A stretch of DNA of 10,569 nt, taken from NCBI GenBank assembly GCA_001953115.1, contig LSSL01000654.1, positions 6,744 to 17,312 of the forward strand, written 5' to 3'. The stretch comes from Smittium mucronatum. Taxonomy: Eukaryota > Kickxellomycota > Harpellomycetes > Harpellales > Legeriomycetaceae. The translations under genes and the position numbers were made by a program. The notes below the pieces were generated by a model. It saw nothing but the letters and a program-made list of their open reading frames with translations. It had not been told where the DNA came from and made no database searches. This document shows positions 8,738 through 10,569 of the stretch, piece after piece. Position 1 is the first letter of the stretch. The number at the start of each line of letters is the position of its first letter.

Positions 8738-9108
8738 CTAAATTGAATATATTAGACTATGCATTTTAATACGGAATCGATTCATAAATCTAACATATTT
8801 TGTATTTCTGAGCGTCATTTTTTCATTTAACAGACTTAGAAGTTTGAATCTATTGATAATCCTATTCTTATCATATTTTGAAACTTTATTTTGGCTTAAT
8901 AAAGCCCCTTTTTTATCAATGATGTCATACACTTTTCGAAGCTCTAAAGGTATATTATGATGTTTTCTCTGGCTTCTAGGATTAATATCCGTTTATCGCT
9001 TTTTTTTATCTTTTCATCATTAAATTCCAAACCGAGTTTCTCTTTTTATTATTATTGTCTGGTTTTAACTGATTTTTTTTTATCCTTCCCAGAGTATTCA
9101 AATTTTTA
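8738..9108 (-). pseudogene. Relic N-terminal region, Lys-rich then possibly helix-turn-helix-like
   Basis: The first frame, 9105-8947, reads KFEYSGKDKKKSVKTRQ, then three stops, then 33 open codons including KEKLGLEFNDEKIKKSDKR. A frame change near 8990 leads into an 84-codon open run, 8992-8741, with a stop at 8738-8740. It includes NIPLELRKVYDIIDKKGALL and NRIINRFKLLSLLNEKMTL. A Lys-rich start followed by short amphipathic helices loosely recalls the DNA-binding start of transposases. This is only a resemblance and no motif is diagnostic. It lies just upstream, in minus-strand sense, of the large relic at 7774-8673 and may be its N-terminus. Confidence 0.38.
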
Positions 9109-9380
9109 AAATTTGATTATTTTTTTCCTCCTCTTTATTCTTAATTGTTTTTTTTTATTTTAAGCTTAATATTTTTTATTTTAGTCTTAATCTCTCTGGT
9201 ACCTTAAAAATTTATTATTTTGCGATGATTGAGTTTTTAAGTTTTTTTTCTGTAATATATAGCTTTTTCTTGAAAATTTTCACTTTTATGGATTTTTTTT
9301 ATAGGGGATTTATTTATAATATTTAAATATTAGAAAAAACTAAAGTAAAAATACAATAAAAGGAAAAAATAATTAAAGTT
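9109..9380. other. T-rich low-complexity stretch
   Basis: The plus strand is dominated by T runs; 9121-9180 alone has about 41 T in 60 bases. On the minus strand short frames are almost pure Lys, Asn and Ile. There is no supported gene. It separates the relic N-terminus at 9108 from the end of the LINE at 9381 and may include the 3' untranslated part of the element. I could not define a poly-A tail. Confidence 0.55.
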
Positions 9381-9545
9381 TCAATCCACCTCCATCTGTC
9401 GCTCTAGCGGCTCCGTTCCCACTTCACATTGGTTCAAGGGAAATTTTATGGATAGATGACACAAAACTTCTAGTTCATATTGGTTGATTTTCTTCCAAGT
9501 AATAAGGAAGCGTATCAAATTATGATTATCTTGACTAAGATAGTA
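9381..9545 (-). pseudogene. Possible C-terminal end of the LINE ORF
   Basis: Fifty-four stop-free codons end at TGA 9381-9383. The last 14 codons (EVGTEPLERQMEVD) are strikingly GC-rich for this window, like the reverse-transcriptase segment and unlike everything between. Earlier residues include FLITWKKINQYELEVLCHL. The similar composition, the same strand and the distance from the reverse transcriptase make it the likely C-terminus of the same polyprotein. No domain is recognised. The frame differs from that of the reverse transcriptase, so at least one frameshift lies between. Confidence 0.42.
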
Positions 9546-10282
9546 TTAGAAAAATCAATTATCAGAATTTTGCCTTTTTTCAATAGAAATATAGTTGGCT
9601 TTAGTTCGATTTTCAGTCTCTTTTTTTAGTTTCCGAGAAGGGTAAATTTCAAACCCTTAACCAGCCTTGAGTAAAATGGAGAAATTAAAAGTGCAGCCCT
9701 CAGTAAAGCCAACACTGGTTGATTTAAACCCACCAAATTTCAAGCTCTAAGATCTTAATTCGGTGTTATTCCATTTAGTTTTTTTAACATAATATTCTGA
9801 ATATGAAAAAAGTTCCATGTACAAGTATTTTAGATTTTTTTTTACGGGAAATCATTTAAGATGATATATTTAAATTTGGATATTTGAGATTTAGATTCTC
9901 TAAACAGAATTTTATCAGGTGAAGATGTTCCGAGAATTATTATTAATACTATTCTGATTAGAGCTATCCACTGACAGCTATTCTAAATACCCTCTATATA
10001 CTTCACGTATAGATTGATCATCACTTTAACCCCATTCTGTTCCTTATCATGAAGTCAAATAAATCGCATCACAAGTTTGGAATTTAAGATTAGGCACAAA
10101 ATGCAGAAGATTTTAGAATCTGATAATTATTCCATTTCTATGATTTTCATGAAAGAGTCTTTGATATCACAATCTTGGCCTACTCTTTTCAGATCCTTGA
10201 AAATCGAGATCACGATTTAAATAAAAGAGAAATAAATTCTTTTTTTACTTTTTGGTGTTTTTCTATTCGACATTTAAAAAGC

Positions 10283-10567
10283 TTATAAAAGATGGGGGGG
10301 GGGGTTAATAGTCATTTTAGTTCTATAATTGCAAATAACTGCCATTATTCCGCATTTTTCTGCATTAATGGACATTTCCCAGGTGTCTGACCACTCAGTA
10401 ATTGCATCCAAAGAAATTTGGAGATTTTCTGCAGAATCAGCCAGTACTACCGCGTCGTCTGCGAACAGTAGCCCAGGAACTCGTTCTAATAGGCCAGGTA
10501 CTAATAATCCTGGGACATTCTGGAAAATATCGTTGATATAGAAATCAAACAGAATCGGTGATATCGG
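10283..10567 (-). pseudogene. Reverse transcriptase palm fragment of a LINE
   Basis: 94 residues run from the window edge to TAA at 10283-10285. They start with PISPILFDFYINDIF, matching the conserved block (P-L-S-P-x-L-F-N-x-Y-I-N-D) of non-LTR reverse transcriptases. The two bases before it would complete the usual preceding Cys or Gly. The catalytic FADD is at residues 35-38 (bases 10454-10465). It is followed by L-Q-x-x-L-D-A-I-x-x-W-x-x-x-W-x-M-x-x-N-x-x-K-C, the typical downstream block. The repeat-like VPGLL elements before FADD are unusual. The enzyme would copy the element RNA into DNA at a nicked target site. The frame runs through a C11 tract (10304-10294) and stops soon after, well short of a normal polyprotein, so the copy is broken. 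Confidence 0.93.
10294..10304. repeat. G11 homopolymer inside the LINE relic
   Basis: Eleven consecutive G on the plus strand, read as a Pro run in the minus-strand reverse-transcriptase frame just before its stop. Slippage in this tract could itself have shifted the frame. However, the frame that follows it, although interrupted by stops, still looks like the continuation of the protein. Confidence 0.9.
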
Positions 10568-10569
10568 GC

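Larger units (their letters stand above)
9381..10569 (-). mobile_element. Decayed 3' part of a non-LTR (LINE-type) retrotransposon, cut by the window edge
   Basis: The element runs leftward. At the edge lies a clear reverse-transcriptase segment (10567-10283). After its stop the same frame continues with 7 internal stops to TAA near 9841. This section includes FKDLKRVGQDCDIKDSF and IIILGTSSPDKILFRESKSQ. A further open run of 54 codons in another frame (9545-9384) ends at TGA 9381-9383. About 1.1 kb from the FADD motif to the last stop is a reasonable length for the C-terminal half of a LINE polyprotein. That the middle and the last run belong to the element is inferred from strand, spacing and composition. 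Only the reverse transcriptase is recognised. The copy is clearly inactive. Confidence 0.68.

Noticed and set aside
9384..9440. Possible tRNA or other structured RNA in the GC-rich patch
   Set aside because: I could not build a cloverleaf or find proper A and B box promoters. The patch reads better as the end of a minus-strand coding run.
9676..9750. A short plus-strand ORF with ordinary codons (starts MEKLKVQPSVKPTL)
   Set aside because: It is only 24 codons long and lies inside the LINE relic on the opposite strand, where a minus-strand run is open as well.
10329..10541. A 70-codon plus-strand open frame
   Set aside because: It is antisense to the reverse-transcriptase segment, whose motifs are unmistakable on the minus strand.

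Overview
The window is very AT-rich (G+C roughly one quarter by eye) and has no intact, recognisable gene. The only part with a clear family identity is at the right edge. On the minus strand, 10567-10283 encodes a piece of a non-LTR (LINE-type) reverse transcriptase with the FADD active-site motif. This makes a eukaryotic nuclear genome most likely, with low gene density and strong AT bias. A microsporidian with an expanded genome would fit, but that is a guess from composition and style, not something the sequence proves.

Layout. Bases 1-350 hold three diverged copies of a 117-119 bp tandem repeat. Each copy can be read as a 39-residue unit with a conserved T-S-C triplet. From about 360 to 2575 the plus strand carries scattered stop-poor stretches that look like worn-out coding DNA. 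From 3527 to 4782 there is a long imperfect inverted repeat: two arms of about 350 bp, a spacer of about 550 bp, and a perfect 36-bp match inside the arms. From about 5219 to 9108 the plus strand becomes T-rich and the minus strand carries a chain of stop-poor, Lys/Asn/Glu-rich reading frames broken by stops and frame changes. From 9381 to the right edge lies the decayed 3' part of the LINE, also on the minus strand.

Reading. Relic genes on the plus strand at left and on the minus strand at right converge on the inverted repeat. None looks functional. A strong caution applies: at this base composition a stop is expected about every 11 codons, so open runs of 50-70 codons arise by chance several times in 10 kb of six-frame translation. 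The relic-gene calls rest on long distances in one frame with about half the expected stops, and on ordinary protein-like composition. They do not rest on recognised homology and have modest confidence. The LINE, the tandem repeat and the inverted repeat are the firm results.
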